A stretch of 49,296 bases of DNA from Candidatus Paceibacterota bacterium (GTDB taxonomy: Bacteria > Verrucomicrobiota > Verrucomicrobiia > Limisphaerales > UBA8199), in contig DAOTCE010000037.1 in assembly GCA_035452965.1 (NCBI GenBank), forward strand, positions 1 to 49,296. Direction: 5' to 3'. Shown in pieces: positions 1 to 6,302 of the stretch. The number at the start of each line of letters is the position of its first letter. Position 1 is the stretch's first letter. Made by a program: the position numbers and the translations under genes. The notes under the pieces are model-generated. The model saw only the letters and a program-made list of their open reading frames with translations. It ran no database searches and was not told the DNA's origin.

Positions 1-294
1 GTGGTTCACGCTCCACGCCTGCGCGTCGTTGTGGATCCGCGCGATGTCCTGGTCCGCCTGGATCTTGTTCACCGTCAGCGACGCCGAATCGCTCAGCAAC
101 TGCCGCGTCGCGCTCAGGTCCTTCCAGAACGGCATCTTCACCTCGCGCCCGCCCTGCGCCGCGATCCGGTCAAACGCATCGCCCGTCTCGACGATGCCCG
201 ATCTGCCAAAGCGCGACAGCTCGGCTGTCCGCTCGATGGCGTATTTCTCAAACTCCGTGGGGATGATAATGTCCGCCACTGCTGTCTTAGCCAT
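1..294 (-). CDS. Phage major capsid protein, N-terminal part (runs off window)
   Basis: Reading the minus strand from an ATG at 294 gives 98 in-frame codons with no stop before the window edge, so the gene is incomplete. The product begins MAKTAVADIIIPTEFEKYA and continues with ERTAELSRFGRSGIVETG and a KMPFWKDLS segment. This is the pattern of the N-terminal arm of coat proteins from phages with a DUF4055 portal: a short arm, an 'IERTAELS' helix and a 'MPFW.DL' strand. The protein would assemble the icosahedral head. It follows the scaffold gene on the same strand with a 58-bp gap containing a hairpin, which is the normal scaffold-capsid order. The family call rests on remembered sequence pattern; capsid versus another head protein is the main uncertainty. 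Confidence 0.7.
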   Translation of the reverse strand, partial: MAKTAVADIIIPTEFEKYAIERTAELSRFGRSGIVETGDAFDRIAAQGGREVKMPFWKDLSATRQLLSDSASLTVNKIQADQDIARIHNDAQAWSVNH

Positions 295-328
295 ACTTCA
301 CAATCTCCGGTTGTGATCCGCAAAGTAG

Positions 329-347
329 GGCAGGCGTCTCGCCTGCC
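329..347. terminator. Perfect hairpin between scaffold and capsid genes
   Basis: Arms GGCAGGCG and CGCCTGCC (8 bp) surround a 3-nt loop in the gap between the scaffold and capsid genes. There is no U-tract on the minus strand, so it may act as a transcript attenuator or processing stem, or simply be a dispersed GC-rich palindrome. Function is inferred. Confidence 0.4.
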
Positions 348-352
348 TTCCC

Positions 353-1012
353 CTATGCAGCCGCCCTCAATCGGGCCGCCAACTGCGGATCGGATTTCTG
401 CAACTTCATTTGCTCCGTGAGGTTCCACGTCTCCTTCCGGAACGGATTCCTCGCGGACCTGCCTGCTCGCGCCCCTGCGCCTCCCCCGGAAGCGTCGCCG
501 GCAGCCCCGCCACCGGCGTTGGACTCGAACAAATGAGGAGCGTCGGCGACCTGCAGATCCACCCACTCCTCCAAATTCAACGGCGTGAGGCCATCCTTGC
601 CCATGCGCACCGTCTGCCCATCCGCCTCAAACGCGGTGGGAACACCCTTCTCCAGCCGGAACACGCTCCGCGCCCGCGCCGTGATGTCCGGGATCGCCGT
701 CGGCCGCAGCCCCCGCTTCGACGCCGCCGCCGTCACCCCCTGGTCAATTTGGATCGCCGTCAGCCGCGCATTCAGCGCATCCCGCTCCGCCACCACCGCC
801 TGCACCTGCTCCGACTCCGACCGCTCGAACCGGCGCTTGATCTCGTCCCGCTCGCGCCTCAGCGCCACGTTGGCGTCCCGGAACTCGTCCACCTTCGACC
901 TCTCCACCGCCCCCTCCACATCCAGCACCCAGGCTCCATCCCGCTCCACATACAGCCCCTGCAACTCCGCGGGGATTTCCTCCTTCGACTTCGCTCGAAA
1001 CTTGATCGCCAT
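353..1012 (-). CDS. Phage scaffold-like (minor structural) protein
   Basis: The product is 219 aa. It starts with a MAIKFRAKSKEEIPAELQGL segment and a 'YVERDGAWVLDVEG' strand. A long charged helical region follows (about residues 38-90, rich in E, R and K, likely coiled coil), then an acidic/Gly-rich linker (about 165-185) and a basic tail. This layout is typical of phage scaffold or GP20-like minor structural proteins encoded just upstream of the coat gene. Scaffolds template procapsid assembly and are then expelled or cleaved. The next gene on the strand is the capsid, which supports the role. The exact family was not checked against a database. Confidence 0.65.
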   Translation of the reverse strand: MAIKFRAKSKEEIPAELQGLYVERDGAWVLDVEGAVERSKVDEFRDANVALRRERDEIKRRFERSESEQVQAVVAERDALNARLTAIQIDQGVTAAASKRGLRPTAIPDITARARSVFRLEKGVPTAFEADGQTVRMGKDGLTPLNLEEWVDLQVADAPHLFESNAGGGAAGDASGGGAGARAGRSARNPFRKETWNLTEQMKLQKSDPQLAARLRAAA

Positions 1013-1065
1013 GGCGCAAGCGTAGCATCGGTTTTGGCGAGCAAGTCCGGCCCGGAGCTGGACTA

Positions 1066-1111
1066 CCGTCAGGAACCGTCAGGAGCCGTCACGGGCCGTC
1101 AGGAGCCGTCA
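1066..1111 (-). repeat. Five-unit 10-bp tandem array (CCGTCA phase)
   Basis: CCGTCA recurs at exactly 1066, 1076, 1086, 1096 and 1106. On the minus strand each unit reads TGACGG followed by CTCC, CCCG or TTCC. The 10-bp period places every unit on the same helix face. The same array, inverted, is at 38069-38114 in the right prophage. It lies just upstream of the scaffold gene. Confidence 0.75.
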
Positions 1112-1148
1112 TTTTTGTTTTTGACGACCTCTGCCCGCCGCGAAGCCC

Positions 1149-1175
1149 TTGACATAGAAGGTGGTCTTCTATAAA
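1149..1175 (+). promoter_or_regulatory. Likely sigma70-type promoter of the PEP-CTERM gene
   Basis: TTGACA at 1149-1154 and TATAAA at 1170-1175 are separated by 15 bp, and the ATG follows 12 bp later. The spacer is shorter than the optimal 17 bp, but both hexamers are close to consensus. Confidence 0.5.
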
Positions 1176-1187
1176 AGCCGCTCAACT

Positions 1188-1871
1188 ATGAAGGCACTCA
1201 GAGCGACCCTTTCAGCTTTCGCACTCTTCCTTCTCGGAGCCCCCAGTCTCCAGGCCACCACGGTGGCGTCCAACCTGGACCGGCCCTACGTCGGTTTCTA
1301 TCGGAGCGTCACGTCCGGCGAATGGGCCGCCACTTCCTTCACGACCGGCAATCAGCCCGCAGTGTTGCACGCGGCCAGCCTCGAACTGTTCGCCCAAGGT
1401 GGCACCGCCACCTTTGTGCTGGACCTGCGACAGAACGCCATCGCGTTTCCAGGCACCGAGCTGGGGCAATTCCTCAACACCCCTTCCACCAGCAGCAGCA
1501 GCGCCGTGCTCCTGACCTTTGCCAGCGCTTTCACCTTGCAGCCCAATACGACTTACTGGCTGGCGCTGACGGCCACTTCCGGAACCGGAGCCTGGCTGCA
1601 AACCTCCGTTGGCCCCCCCGACACCTGGGCCATCAACGCTTTGGCCTACAGCCCCGATGATGGCACGGCGTGGGAGGGACCCTTTGCCCAGGCAGGCTAT
1701 CTCAGCCTGGAGGCAACCATCATCCCTGAGCCCTCCGCCTGCGCGCTCCTGGGCGCGGCCACCGCCGGCCTGGCTTGCGTGCGCAGAAAGCTCCGGCGCT
1801 CGGCTGCTCCGGCGGCCGGAAAAAGGAAAAAGGGGTCAGACCATAGTTTGGTGCGATTCCCGCACCGGTGA
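1188..1871 (+). CDS. PEP-CTERM sorting domain protein
   Basis: From the ATG at 1188 the product is 227 aa. It has a signal peptide (MKALRATLSAFALFLLGAPS, cleavage near SLQA), a beta-rich middle region, and a C-terminal PEP-CTERM sorting tag: IPEPSAC, a short hydrophobic stretch (ALLGAATAGLA) and a basic end (RRKLRR). PEP-CTERM proteins are exported and processed by an exosortase at the PEP motif, usually for surface or extracellular matrix use. The last 15 or so residues are encoded by the 89-bp palindromic element at 1830-1918, so the element has replaced the native stop. The gene lies between two parts of a phage head module, on the opposite strand, and carries its own promoter. A start at 1161 is possible, but it would precede the signal peptide. 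Confidence 0.8.
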   Translation: MKALRATLSAFALFLLGAPSLQATTVASNLDRPYVGFYRSVTSGEWAATSFTTGNQPAVLHAASLELFAQGGTATFVLDLRQNAIAFPGTELGQFLNTPSTSSSSAVLLTFASAFTLQPNTTYWLALTATSGTGAWLQTSVGPPDTWAINALAYSPDDGTAWEGPFAQAGYLSLEATIIPEPSACALLGAATAGLACVRRKLRRSAAPAAGKRKKGSDHSLVRFPHR

Positions 1872-1918
1872 GAGCAAACACACGAGCAAAACCGCACCAA
1901 ACTATGGTCTGACCCCTT
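1830..1918. repeat. 89-bp palindromic element, copy A
   Basis: Perfect 26-bp inverted repeats (1830-1855 and 1893-1918) start with AAGGGGTCAGACCATAG and enclose a 37-bp centre. Copies B (5555-5643) and C (7697-7785) are nearly identical, in the same orientation and of the same length. No transposase is encoded. It resembles a MITE or a REP-type palindrome mobilised in trans. Confidence 0.85.
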
Positions 1919-1933
1919 CATTCTAATGAAACC

Positions 1934-1990
1934 AGGAATTCTTTCCCAGTTTGTCCAGCATTATCCAATAACTAGGAATTCTTTCCTAGT
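1934..1990. repeat. Direct 13-bp repeat with hairpin ahead of the cassette array
   Basis: AGGAATTCTTTCC occurs at 1934-1946 and 1974-1986. The second copy lies inside the near-palindrome ACTAGGAATTCTTTCCTAGT (1971-1990). This AT-rich stretch directly precedes an unpaired GTTCGGC core at 2000-2006, the first recombination core of the array. It could be part of an attI or a promoter region; this is speculative. Confidence 0.4.
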
Positions 1991-2010
1991 AATCAAATAG
2001 TTCGGCGGTT

Positions 2011-2499
2011 ATGCGCGTCTCCATTCTGATTCTCACGCTCGTTGTTCTTGCGACCGGATGCTCCGAGGGGCGCTTCCGGCAGAGCGGCTCGTCCGCCATG
2101 TCGCCAACCATCCAGCCGAATGAGGGCTTTGTGGCGGATATGTCCGCATTTCGTAAGGCCGGGCCGCAGCGATGGGATGTTGTCGTGTTTCATCCGCCGC
2201 CGAAGGAGACACTGACGCAGCCCCAGGAGATTTGGGCGATGCGAGTCATCGGTCTTCCGGGAGAGAGTTTGGAGATTCGAGACGACGGTGTTTACATTGA
2301 TGGGAAGCGCGAGGCACAACCTGACCGGTTGGCAGGCATTCGCTACGTCGCGATTTCCCTGCCCACCGTCACCTACCCATACAAGATTGCAGCCGACGCG
2401 TACTTCCTAGTCGGCGACAATACCACGAACTCTTTCGACAGCCGGTTCTGGGGCGGGTTGTCGAGGCAGAGCATCTTGGGCAAGGTGAAGAACAAATGA
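2011..2499 (+). CDS. Signal peptidase I-like (S26) lipoprotein, cassette gene
   Basis: The product is 162 aa and starts 4 bp after the GTTCGGC core. Its N-terminus MRVSILILTLVVLATGC ends in a lipobox (LATGC), so it is probably lipid-anchored. The serine box SSAMSPTI (about residue 30), the box WAMRVIGLPGES (about 72-83) and the box VGDNTTNSFDSRFWG (about 135-149) match signal peptidase I boxes. In LepB the second box carries the catalytic lysine just before an arginine (KRxVGLPGD). Here that position is methionine, so the Ser-Lys dyad appears incomplete. It may be a non-peptidase homologue or use another base. The gene is likely read from a promoter upstream of the array. Confidence 0.7.
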   Translation: MRVSILILTLVVLATGCSEGRFRQSGSSAMSPTIQPNEGFVADMSAFRKAGPQRWDVVVFHPPPKETLTQPQEIWAMRVIGLPGESLEIRDDGVYIDGKREAQPDRLAGIRYVAISLPTVTYPYKIAADAYFLVGDNTTNSFDSRFWGGLSRQSILGKVKNK

Positions 2500-2503
2500 G
2501 ACC

Positions 2504-2599
2504 GCCGAACCAGATCACTGGACCGAACGCGGGCGGGCCACGTCAGTTTCCAATTCGGATGCCACTGGCCGCCCGCGTCGGTCAGTTCTGGCGTTCGAC
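2504..2599 (+). other. attC site 1
   Basis: Outer boxes are GCCGAAC (2504-2510) and GTTCGAC (2593-2599). An inner arm near 2522-2541 (GACCGAACGCGGGCGGGCCA) pairs with TGGCCGCCCGCGTCGGTC, leaving unpaired bases as in attC stems. The next start codon lies 1 bp beyond. Confidence 0.75.
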
Positions 2600-2600
2600 T

Positions 2601-2990
2601 GTGAAGATAATCTTCGCCTCCCTGTTCGCGTTGGTGCTGGTTCAGAGTGCGGCTGTTGCCGGCCTTGCCACCGATATCCCACAGACGAATCGAGTCATTC
2701 TGGATGGAAAATGGAAGCCATCCGAGCAGGACACCCAAGAAGCCCTCGTTGACATCCAAGCCTATTTGGAAACGCCGAGCCGTTCCACAAATGCGTGGAC
2801 CTCCCAAGAAATTAGGGAAATCCTGGCGCATACAAAAGACTACCGTGTGAAATTCCAGGGGATGGTCCTTGAGGGAAGGAAAGTGATTCGTTGCTTATTT
2901 CTCTCCGGTTCTGATCCCGACCCTTGGTCTATCTTTTATGATCCGCGCACAGCCAAGTGTGCGAGATACTTCTCCCTTGGATATACATGA
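2601..2990 (+). CDS. Small exported protein of unknown function, cassette gene
   Basis: I chose the GTG at 2601, which directly follows the attC core. It gives a 129-aa product with a clean signal peptide (MKIIFASLFALVLVQSAAVAG). An upstream ATG at 2496 would place the attC inside the coding region. The mature part contains DGKWKPSEQDTQEALVDI and ends YSFDPRTAKC-like (IFYDPRTAKCARYFSLGYT). No enzyme motif is visible. The last segment resembles proteins with a single terminal beta-hairpin, but I do not recognise a named family. Its place between two attC sites marks it as a cassette gene. Confidence 0.6.
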   Translation: MKIIFASLFALVLVQSAAVAGLATDIPQTNRVILDGKWKPSEQDTQEALVDIQAYLETPSRSTNAWTSQEIREILAHTKDYRVKFQGMVLEGRKVIRCLFLSGSDPDPWSIFYDPRTAKCARYFSLGYT

Positions 2991-2994
2991 CCCA

Positions 2995-3084
2995 GCCGAA
3001 CCAGTCGCGTCAGCCAACTCCGGGAGAGCGTCTCAGTTGCAGTCGGACGTCAGCGGCCCGGCATGGCTGCGCTCACCGTTCGCC
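2995..3084 (+). other. attC site 2
   Basis: Outer boxes are GCCGAAC (2995-3001) and GTTCGCC (3078-3084). Inner arms AGCCAACTCCGGG and CCCGGCATGGCT pair imperfectly. The next ATG is 5 bp downstream. Confidence 0.7.
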
Positions 3085-3089
3085 ATAGT

Positions 3090-3515
3090 ATGGAACACAC
3101 CCTTCAGCACGCCTGTTTCACCTGTCGGAAGGTGTTCAAGAAGACGGTCCCCGGAAAGAGCAGAGAACTCCACAGGGATTGTTACGTGCTCGGCATGACG
3201 GAGACCGTTTCTTTCCGATGCCCGGAATGTGGCGGTTCTCTTCATGCGATGGGAAAGACTTTTCGCGCCCCTCGCTCATCCCAGCTCGAGCAGTGGAAAG
3301 TGGTCGAAGCCCTGTTTCAGGCAGGATTTCGCTTCATGAGCGGGCGAGGCTCCCACGCTGAGTTGCCAACCCGACTCCGCGATGTGGAGCAGTTCATCCG
3401 CGAGAATCCCGATCATCCTTTGAAGCTCACAAAGGCGAACCAAGCGCTGCACCGAATGGCGGCCCCCGCACGCCGTTCGCCAGTTCGGAGGTCGCGGAGG
3501 GGCCGCCATCGGTGA
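3090..3515 (+). CDS. Zinc-ribbon protein, cassette gene
   Basis: From the ATG at 3090 (5 bp after the attC core) the product is 141 aa. Cysteine pairs ACFTCRK and RCPECGG form a CxxC...CxxC zinc ribbon in the first 50 residues. A helical region follows (EQWKVVEALFQAGFRF, then LPTRLRDVEQFIRENPDHP). The C-terminal 25 or so residues (RMAAPARRSPVRRSRRGRHR) are encoded by attC site 3, so the gene reads into its own recombination site and the true functional end is probably near NPDHPLKL. Similar proteins are, from memory, common in environmental cassette arrays. Molecular role unknown. Confidence 0.65.
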   Translation: MEHTLQHACFTCRKVFKKTVPGKSRELHRDCYVLGMTETVSFRCPECGGSLHAMGKTFRAPRSSQLEQWKVVEALFQAGFRFMSGRGSHAELPTRLRDVEQFIRENPDHPLKLTKANQALHRMAAPARRSPVRRSRRGRHR

Positions 3516-3529
3516 GCTGTTCGTTCGGC
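3434..3529 (+). other. attC site 3
   Basis: Outer boxes are GGCGAAC (3434-3440) and GTTCGGC (3523-3529). Inner arms CACCGAATGGCGGCCCCC and GGGGCCGCCATCGGTG pair almost perfectly with one bulged base. It overlaps the 3' end of the preceding gene. Confidence 0.75.
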
Positions 3530-3537
3530 ATTAGAGC

Positions 3538-4089
3538 ATGGCTGAAGAACTTCCAACCCCATTTTCCGGGTCATACTGGGTGGTGCCGGAGCAGCTTCTG
3601 GCAGGCGAGTATCCGGGAGAGGTCAACCCTGAGATGACGCGCAAGAGGCTGCAGGCTCTCATTGCTCGTGGCATTAGGACGTTCATCGACCTTACCGATG
3701 AGGACGAAGTGAACGAGGATGCGAAGGTCATACCTCCGTATCGGAGCGTGTTGCGCCAAGTTTCCGAGCAGGAGTCCGTTCAGACGACTTACGCAAACAT
3801 TCCGGTAGAGGACCGCGGTGTTCCGTCCCCGTGGACCCTGCGCTGTATTCTCGATGTAATCGACCGGTCCATTGCTGATGAGAATCCAGTTTACGTCCAT
3901 TGCTGGGCCGGTCGGGGGCGGACCGGCACGGTGGTCGGCTGCTATCTGAAGCGCCACGGTATGGCGGAAGAAACGGATGTGATTCAAAAGCTCGCCGCTT
4001 TGCGACGAGGCACGCCCAACGGCAGGCAGACATCCCCTCACACGAAAGAGCAAGTCAGAATGGTTACGAACTGGAAGAAGGGGGTATGA
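3538..4089 (+). CDS. Dual-specificity protein phosphatase-like, cassette gene
   Basis: The product is 183 aa. The cysteine-phosphatase signature HCWAGRGRTGT (HCx5R, about residues 121-131) is complete, with a plausible general acid in VEDRGVPSP (about 97-105). The N-terminal half contains GSYWVVPEQLLAGEYPG and TFIDLTDEDEV, as in tyrosine/dual-specificity phosphatases of bacteria. It would remove phosphate from phosphotyrosine or phosphoserine/threonine, or another phosphorylated small substrate. There is no signal peptide, so it is cytoplasmic. The ATG is 8 bp after the attC 3 core and the stop is 1 bp before attC 4. Confidence 0.85.
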   Translation: MAEELPTPFSGSYWVVPEQLLAGEYPGEVNPEMTRKRLQALIARGIRTFIDLTDEDEVNEDAKVIPPYRSVLRQVSEQESVQTTYANIPVEDRGVPSPWTLRCILDVIDRSIADENPVYVHCWAGRGRTGTVVGCYLKRHGMAEETDVIQKLAALRRGTPNGRQTSPHTKEQVRMVTNWKKGV

Positions 4090-4090
4090 A

Positions 4091-4216
4091 ACCGAACCAG
4101 GCGCCTGCACCTAACCGCCGCCCGCGCTTTCCGCTCGGCAGTCCGGAAGAATTCGAATATCCTGTTTGCGCTCCATCTGCCTCCCCGGCGGCGGTAGGTG
4201 AGGCGCAGCGTTCGGC
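4091..4216 (+). other. attC site 4
   Basis: Outer boxes are ACCGAAC (4091-4097) and GTTCGGC (4210-4216). Inner arms CACCTAACCGCCGCC and GGCGGCGGTAGGTG pair with one bulged base. The first 50 bp closely match the half site at 7641-7694. Confidence 0.75.
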
Positions 4217-4246
4217 GGCGCATGCTAGTCGCAAAATGCTCAATCT

Positions 4247-4633
4247 ATGAAGAAACGAATCATTATCATCGCAGTCACACTGATCGGCCTTGTTGCCATC
4301 TTGGTTATACTGACCGCATTCCCCACTGCGTCGGCCGCGACTCGTCCCGTGAGCTTGGTCATCGCTGGGCCGGATGGTCAGCGATTCACGGGTAGCTACG
4401 TGGCCGACGGCATCACAAATTCTGTAAGCGCCGTTGCTCCCGCGACGATCAGCCTGCAAGCCAGAGAGGTCGGTTATGAGTTCAAGCGGGAAGGGGGCGT
4501 CGGCGAGTTTCGTGTCGCCTTATTTGTTGGGGATCTTTGCCGAACGTCCACGACCAGCCACGAGCAGCCGGGCGTGCGTGGGGAATTGCGTTTCGCCGCC
4601 GGCAGAGAGAGTTACTGGGCGGCTGGTTTTTGA
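4247..4633 (+). CDS. Exported or membrane-anchored protein of unknown function, cassette gene
   Basis: The product is 128 aa with a hydrophobic N-terminus (MKKRIIIIAVTLIGLVAILV, residues 1-30) that is either a signal peptide cleaved near PTASA or a single anchor. The rest is predicted beta-rich: PVSLVIAGPDGQRFTGSYVADG, then SAVAPATISLQAREVGYEFKREG and EFRVALFVGDLCRTSTTS. I do not recognise a named family. Similar short proteins occur, to my memory, in other verrucomicrobial cassette arrays. It sits between attC 4 and attC 5. Confidence 0.65.
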   Translation: MKKRIIIIAVTLIGLVAILVILTAFPTASAATRPVSLVIAGPDGQRFTGSYVADGITNSVSAVAPATISLQAREVGYEFKREGGVGEFRVALFVGDLCRTSTTSHEQPGVRGELRFAAGRESYWAAGF

Positions 4634-4643
4634 CGGTTATCGG

Positions 4644-4781
4644 GCCGAACCAGATCACTGGAGCGAACAGCCGCCCCGCTTCGCCGTTCGAGAGTCGCGG
4701 ACTTCGCCGACGCGCCCCGGTAGTCGGGAGTCACAAGCGTTATCACGGCGGGTCGGCTGTCGCTCGGTTCTGTCGTTCGGC
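4644..4781 (+). other. attC site 5
   Basis: Outer boxes are GCCGAAC (4644-4650) and GTTCGGC (4775-4781). Inner arms GAGCGAACAGCCGCCCCG and CGGCGGGTCGGCTGTCGCTC pair with bulges. The left half repeats the GAACCAGATCACTGGA sequence of attC 1. At 138 bp it is the longest site in the array. Confidence 0.75.
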
Positions 4782-4796
4782 GGCAGCATCCTGAGC

Positions 4797-5492
4797 ATGC
4801 ACCAAACCATCGAGCAGCAAGTGACGGAAGACGAGCGGAAACGCTTGCTCGATTCGATGCCGCTTACACCTTCCCCTTTCCGAACCCGGCAGTTTAAGCT
4901 CAGGCTCGTCGGCACAACCATCGGCGTGCTTGCAGCCGTCGCATTTGCCATAGCCACCAAGAGGGCGTCCGCTGGTGTCGCCATCGCCGTGGGCCTCCTC
5001 GTCTTCGCAATCTGGTGGCTGCTTGATCTCAAGAGCCGGGTGCTTACCCCCTTGCGCAGATACCGGGAGGCGAACGAGCGAGTGTGGAGGTTTCGCGGTG
5101 TGGTCAATGCCGCCAAAACCGTACGCGTCCATCGGGTTCAGTCGGATGCCGTTGTTCAAGTGGTGCATGATGAAGGAACCATCTGCCTTTTCGATGTCGG
5201 CGAGAACCGCACTTATTGGATTGACCCTTACTTTATGGTTCCCGGCCGCCCCCCCGAGGACTGGCCCAACCGCGAATTTGATGTGGTTGAGATTCCCGGC
5301 TGGGAGGGCGAGGTCGGCCCGTTTTCTCGCGGTACAAGGCTGCGGCCGCGAGAAACGCTGGAATTTCGGGACATGTTCGAGCACTATGATTTTGAACCGC
5401 CGGCGGACGGCATTATCCGGCAATCGCTAGACGCCTTTTTGCAGGATGTACGGGCGCGGAATCGTCCGACCTCAGGGGCCTCGAGGACATGA
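4797..5492 (+). CDS. Two-helix membrane protein of unknown function, cassette gene
   Basis: The product is 231 aa from the ATG at 4797, 15 bp after attC 5. Two adjacent transmembrane helices (about residues 38-56 and 61-80) form a hairpin. A cytoplasmic domain of about 150 residues follows, including RFRGVVNAAKTVRVHRVQ, DEGTICLFDVGENRTYWIDP and a conserved-looking acidic/aromatic C-terminus. An upstream ATG at 4434 would run through the attC and is not credible. No catalytic motif was seen. Confidence 0.65.
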   Translation: MHQTIEQQVTEDERKRLLDSMPLTPSPFRTRQFKLRLVGTTIGVLAAVAFAIATKRASAGVAIAVGLLVFAIWWLLDLKSRVLTPLRRYREANERVWRFRGVVNAAKTVRVHRVQSDAVVQVVHDEGTICLFDVGENRTYWIDPYFMVPGRPPEDWPNREFDVVEIPGWEGEVGPFSRGTRLRPRETLEFRDMFEHYDFEPPADGIIRQSLDAFLQDVRARNRPTSGASRT

Positions 5493-5500
5493 GACTTTCG

Positions 5501-5568
5501 TCAAAGGGGTCAGACCATCAAAGGGGTCAGACCATCAAAGGGGTCAGACCATCAAAGGGGTCAGACCA
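5501..5568 (+). repeat. Four tandem 17-bp units leading into copy B
   Basis: TCAAAGGGGTCAGACCA is repeated at 5501, 5518, 5535 and 5552 with an exact 17-bp period. The last unit merges into the left arm of the 89-bp element. Copies A and C have only one unit, so the end of the element seems able to amplify. Confidence 0.85.
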
Positions 5569-5643
5569 TAGTTTGGTGCGATTCCCGCACCGGTGAGAGC
5601 AAACACACGAGCAAAACCGCACCAAACTATGGTCTGCCCCCTT
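5555..5643. repeat. 89-bp palindromic element, copy B
   Basis: Arms at 5555-5580 and 5618-5643 with one mismatch in the right arm. Same length, centre and orientation as copies A and C. It lies between a cassette gene and its attC site. Confidence 0.85.
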
Positions 5644-5684
5644 CATCGAGCACGTGCAGGAATTCAAATGACCCAGGCCAGGAC

Positions 5685-5777
5685 GCTTAACCCGCCTGCT
5701 TCAGAGCACGCGGCGATAGCGCTTCTGTTTGTATGCCGGCATTTTGGGCGCGGCGCCTCTGAGCAGGTTCGTTGGGC
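5685..5777 (+). other. attC site 6 (canonical core)
   Basis: Outer boxes GCTTAAC (5685-5691) and GTTGGGC (5771-5777) fit the RYYYAAC/GTTRRRY consensus exactly. Inner arms CGCCTGCTTCAGAG and CTCTGAGCAGG pair with one bulged base. Confidence 0.75.
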
Positions 5778-5821
5778 GACTACTGCGTGATGCGGCGCAC
5801 TCTACCCTGTCAAATCGATAT

Positions 5822-6175
5822 ATGAACGAAATGAACGTTCCCGAAACAACCTTCGCCAACAGTCGGACCCGCAAGCGTGGTTTTGCGTTGTTTGCTCTGG
5901 GTGCCATTCTCTATGTCCTGGCTGTGTTCGTTATGGACCGATGGAGGGCTAATCGAGGTGCCTTCCACTACGCGCTCCTTCCCGCCTGGATACCTCTTGC
6001 GATGGCCTGCCTTGGTTATGTGGAGTTCGTCAGCGGCGCACCCTGCTATCAACTCAGGCAAAGGTGGGCAGAGCTACATGGATGGCAGTGCGCCGTGATC
6101 GGCGTGTTCCTCGCCGTGACCTCGCTGGTTGCCATCTTCTGCATCGCCGCGTTCTTTCTGATTTTGCGCACATGA
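5822..6175 (+). CDS. Small membrane protein of unknown function, cassette gene
   Basis: The product is 117 aa with three predicted transmembrane helices: about residues 20-40 (GFALFALGAILYVLAVFVM), 51-70 (LLPAWIPLAMACLGYVEF) and 90-115 (CAVIGVFLAVTSLVAIFCIA). The intervening loop contains APCYQLRQRWAELHGW. I chose the ATG at 5822 because longer forms would begin inside attC 6. No family recognised. Confidence 0.6.
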   Translation: MNEMNVPETTFANSRTRKRGFALFALGAILYVLAVFVMDRWRANRGAFHYALLPAWIPLAMACLGYVEFVSGAPCYQLRQRWAELHGWQCAVIGVFLAVTSLVAIFCIAAFFLILRT

Positions 6176-6185
6176 ACCAGCATTG

Positions 6186-6281
6186 GCCCAAAATCATTAC
6201 AGCCAACGCCGGTTGGCCGCCTCAGTTCCGCTGTCGCGGTTCATGTCGTTGGCCCGGCGTGGCTGAGTTCTATCGTTAGGC
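6186..6281 (+). other. attC site 7
   Basis: The right core GTTAGGC (6275-6281) is canonical. The left box is best matched by GCCCAAA (6186-6192). Inner arms CAGCCAACGCCGG and CCGGCGTGGCTG pair with one bulged base. Confidence 0.7.
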
Positions 6282-6302
6282 GGACACGCGACGTTCACTG
6301 CC

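Larger units (their letters stand above)
1..1112 (-). mobile_element. Left prophage fragment, head genes
   Basis: Minus-strand scaffold and capsid genes plus an upstream 10-bp-period repeat array form one end of a phage structural module that continues beyond the window. Its portal gene fragment lies at 8255-9334 on the same strand, so the module appears interrupted by about 7.2 kb of non-phage DNA. Boundaries are approximate. Confidence 0.6.

Noticed and set aside
5501..5568. Four regular repeats as a possible CRISPR array
   Set aside because: Units are contiguous 17-mers without spacers, and no cas gene is present.
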